From the NCBI GenBank assembly GCA_003568315.1, contig PWYL01000031.1, positions 1 to 41,735 on the forward strand: 41,735 nt of DNA. The letters are read 5' to 3'. Origin of the DNA: Mollicutes bacterium (lineage in GTDB: Bacteria; Bacillota_I; Bacilli_A; Izemoplasmatales; Izemoplasmataceae). The number at the start of each line of letters is the position of its first letter. Position 1 is the stretch's first letter. Position numbers and translations under genes: made by a program. Below, one piece after another: positions 40,412-41,735 of the stretch. The notes below the pieces were generated by a model. That model worked only from the letters and a program-made list of their open reading frames with translations. It was not told the origin of the DNA and searched no databases.

Positions 40412-41599
40412 CTACAGGAAGTATCTGAAGAGGTCGATGCCCGCCAGATGGAAGATGAAATAGACCGCCATGAACAAGAAAAAGATGCTCGCGGCAAGTT
40501 TGACCTTCCCCATGTGGCGGCGGAAGAAATCAGTGATTCCCATCACGTTCTTCGAACGGATGGCGATGAAGGCGATGACGATGAGCGGCGTGACGAAGAT
40601 GATGTTGAAAAGGAGGAGGTAGAGCCGTCCCGTGACGGGATGGGCGTCCCGGATGGAATTGATGATGATGATGTATGTCTGTCCTGTGCACAATGCTTCG
40701 GTCACACCGACGATCGCGCCGACGAGGAAGGGCACGGCAAGGATGTAGAGTCGTTTGCGGACACTACCTTCATCACTCTGTAAAAGTGAGGTGAAACGCT
40801 CCATGACTCGCTCATTGAATTGCCGGATGCGTTTGGGAAGCTGGTTGCGGATTTCCCCGTATTCCGTCTTGCGCACGTTCAAGAAGTCCATGAAGGTGAT
40901 GAAAAAGAGATAGACGCAGAGGATGGCGAAGACGAGATAGAGGATCCAGGCGATGATCCGGATGGCCCCCAGGGTCCGGAAAACATTCAACAGGAACACA
41001 CCGAAGAGGAAATTGACGGCGAAAATGGCGCCGATGAACGCGACACTGACGAAGATGAGGACACGGTTGCTTTTCAGAAAGCCGAGCATCGAGATGAACA
41101 TCAAGAGCATGGCGATCGCACAGGGATTGAAACTCGCGATGAGCGCTCCCGTGACCACCCTGACGAACCCACCCCAGCCTTCCAGTGTGAAAGGCGGTGC
41201 ATCCTCGATATCGAGCAGGGGGTCATTGGCGCTTGCGCGGATGGAACCGTCCCGCACGGCGTCCCGGATGGAGCGGAATCCCTCGTAATAGTCATCCCCG
41301 GCGAAAATCACGGGGACGAGGATGTCGGCGCGAGGGTCATATGCGGCACCGTACTGCAAGAAGAGTTTCTCATTCTCGGCTTGGACGATGTCATACTTCT
41401 CGACATGCAAGCCCTGGGCCCGGAGTTCTTCGATGAGGCCCTCTTCTTCCACAGTGATGCAATCGGGACACCCCTCGATCATGAAATAGACGACGGGATG
41501 GAGGCCATCGTCGTCTTCTCCCGCGAAGATGACCTTCGCGGAGGAAAACGCCGCCAAGGCGAAAAGGAGAAATATCGCGACTCGCACAATCTTCCGCAT
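40412..41599 (-). CDS. Thioredoxin-like domain fused to CcdA/DsbD-type membrane domain
   Basis: A 395-residue protein. A signal anchor (about 1-26) leads to an extracytoplasmic thioredoxin/glutaredoxin-like domain with CPDC at residues 44-47. A CcdA/DsbD-like domain follows from about 150 to 395 with seven or so helices. Its conserved cysteines are in SFNPCA and EALCTGQTY. CcdA-type proteins carry electrons from cytoplasmic thioredoxin across the membrane; here the first acceptor is fused at the N-terminus. It should reduce disulfides outside the cytoplasm. GGGAGG precedes ATG 41599, with a consensus promoter at 41634-41662. It heads the operon ending in the cysteine desulfurase. Confidence 0.87.
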   Translation of the reverse strand: MRKIVRVAIFLLFALAAFSSAKVIFAGEDDDGLHPVVYFMIEGCPDCITVEEEGLIEELRAQGLHVEKYDIVQAENEKLFLQYGAAYDPRADILVPVIFAGDDYYEGFRSIRDAVRDGSIRASANDPLLDIEDAPPFTLEGWGGFVRVVTGALIASFNPCAIAMLLMFISMLGFLKSNRVLIFVSVAFIGAIFAVNFLFGVFLLNVFRTLGAIRIIAWILYLVFAILCVYLFFITFMDFLNVRKTEYGEIRNQLPKRIRQFNERVMERFTSLLQSDEGSVRKRLYILAVPFLVGAIVGVTEALCTGQTYIIIINSIRDAHPVTGRLYLLLFNIIFVTPLIVIAFIAIRSKNVMGITDFFRRHMGKVKLAASIFFLFMAVYFIFHLAGIDLFRYFL

Positions 41600-41633
41600 G
41601 GGCAGACCTCCCGAGGGATTTCTTTCCTAGTTG

Positions 41634-41662
41634 ATTATATGGGCAAAGCCGCACCTTGTCAA
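41634..41662 (-). promoter_or_regulatory. Consensus promoter of the thioredoxin-CcdA operon
   Basis: Minus strand perfect -35 TTGACA (41657-41662), 17-bp spacer, perfect -10 TATAAT (41634-41639). The strongest-looking promoter in the window and one of the few without TG in front of the -10. Confidence 0.88.
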
Positions 41663-41702
41663 ACAAATACGGACCCTTACGGAGTTCCTTAAAAAGACCT
41701 TG

Positions 41703-41713
41703 TGTGCTATAAT
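41703..41713 (+). promoter_or_regulatory. Extended -10 promoter for a gene beyond the window
   Basis: TGTGC followed by TATAAT. The gene it serves starts after the window's end. Confidence 0.65.
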
Positions 41714-41735
41714 GGCGTTGGTGATTCCATGGACC

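Noticed and set aside
39071-40783. 570-codon open frame on the plus strand
   Set aside because: Antisense to cysteine desulfurase, the small protein and CcdA-like gene, all of which have clear motifs. Codon bias explains the open frame.

Overview
The window is a continuous piece of bacterial chromosome that starts in the 3' end of a 23S rRNA gene and ends at a promoter for a gene beyond the edge. I read it as Bacillota (Firmicutes, possibly a Bacilli or Tenericutes-like lineage), but cannot name a genus. The evidence is strong GGAGG-type Shine-Dalgarno (SD) sites, SigA promoters of the Gram-positive extended -10 type (TRTGnTATAAT), a type 2 peptide deformylase, UPF0223, DUF554, DUF2157 and HAAS/PadR proteins, and cre-like sites. 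The base composition looks moderately GC-rich by eye. TGA is used as a normal stop, so this is not a code 4 mollicute. No insertion sequence, prophage or CRISPR was seen.

Layout. 1-760: end of an rRNA operon (23S, 5S, tRNA-Asn, tRNA-Glu, terminator). 0.9-4.9 kb: DUF2157 membrane protein, a class C beta-lactamase-fold serine hydrolase and an AEC transporter. 5-9.5 kb: an FtsX/LolD-type ABC exporter, then a PadR regulator with a HAAS-DUF4097 protein. 9.6-11.7 kb: a CarH-like adenosylcobalamin light sensor overlapping a diguanylate cyclase. 11.7-17.7 kb, minus strand: DUF554, RidA, a HExxH protein, an EF-G-like GTPase, superoxide dismutase and an MsrQ-like membrane protein. 17.8-19.6 kb: tRNA-Arg, two tRNA-Pro genes, a YqaA/DedA-like protein and tRNA-Cys. 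19.6-25.1 kb: a 5'-nucleotidase lipoprotein, an alpha/beta hydrolase, an XRE-TPR regulator, a structured intergenic region and a cation/proton antiporter. 25.2-32.1 kb: an apparently uninterrupted operon with threonine dehydrogenase, KBL, a duplicated membrane protein, a second XRE-TPR regulator, HIT and a PAS-GGDEF-EAL phosphodiesterase. 32-35.4 kb: a small membrane protein, a third XRE-TPR regulator, YjbQ and an M48 protease. 35.5-41.7 kb: def-tal-GPx-like operon, divergent phosphofructokinase-UPF0223, then an operon with a thioredoxin-CcdA fusion, a small protein and a cysteine desulfurase.

How the genes fit together. Two themes stand out. The first is cyclic-di-GMP: a predicted B12-based photoreceptor is translationally overlapped with an intact diguanylate cyclase, and a PAS-linked phosphodiesterase with a dead GGDEF domain sits at the end of the threonine-degradation operon. 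The second is a set of three regulators of nearly identical size (423-424 residues, XRE DNA-binding domain plus TPR-like helices), each embedded with membrane or metabolic genes. They resemble RRNPP peptide-sensing regulators in architecture, but no cognate peptide gene is convincing. Between the first of them and the antiporter lies a predicted three-way-junction RNA ending in a perfect terminator. Redox handling (SodA, MsrQ-like, CcdA-thioredoxin, and a glutathione-peroxidase homologue without its catalytic Cys) suggests an oxygen-tolerant organism.
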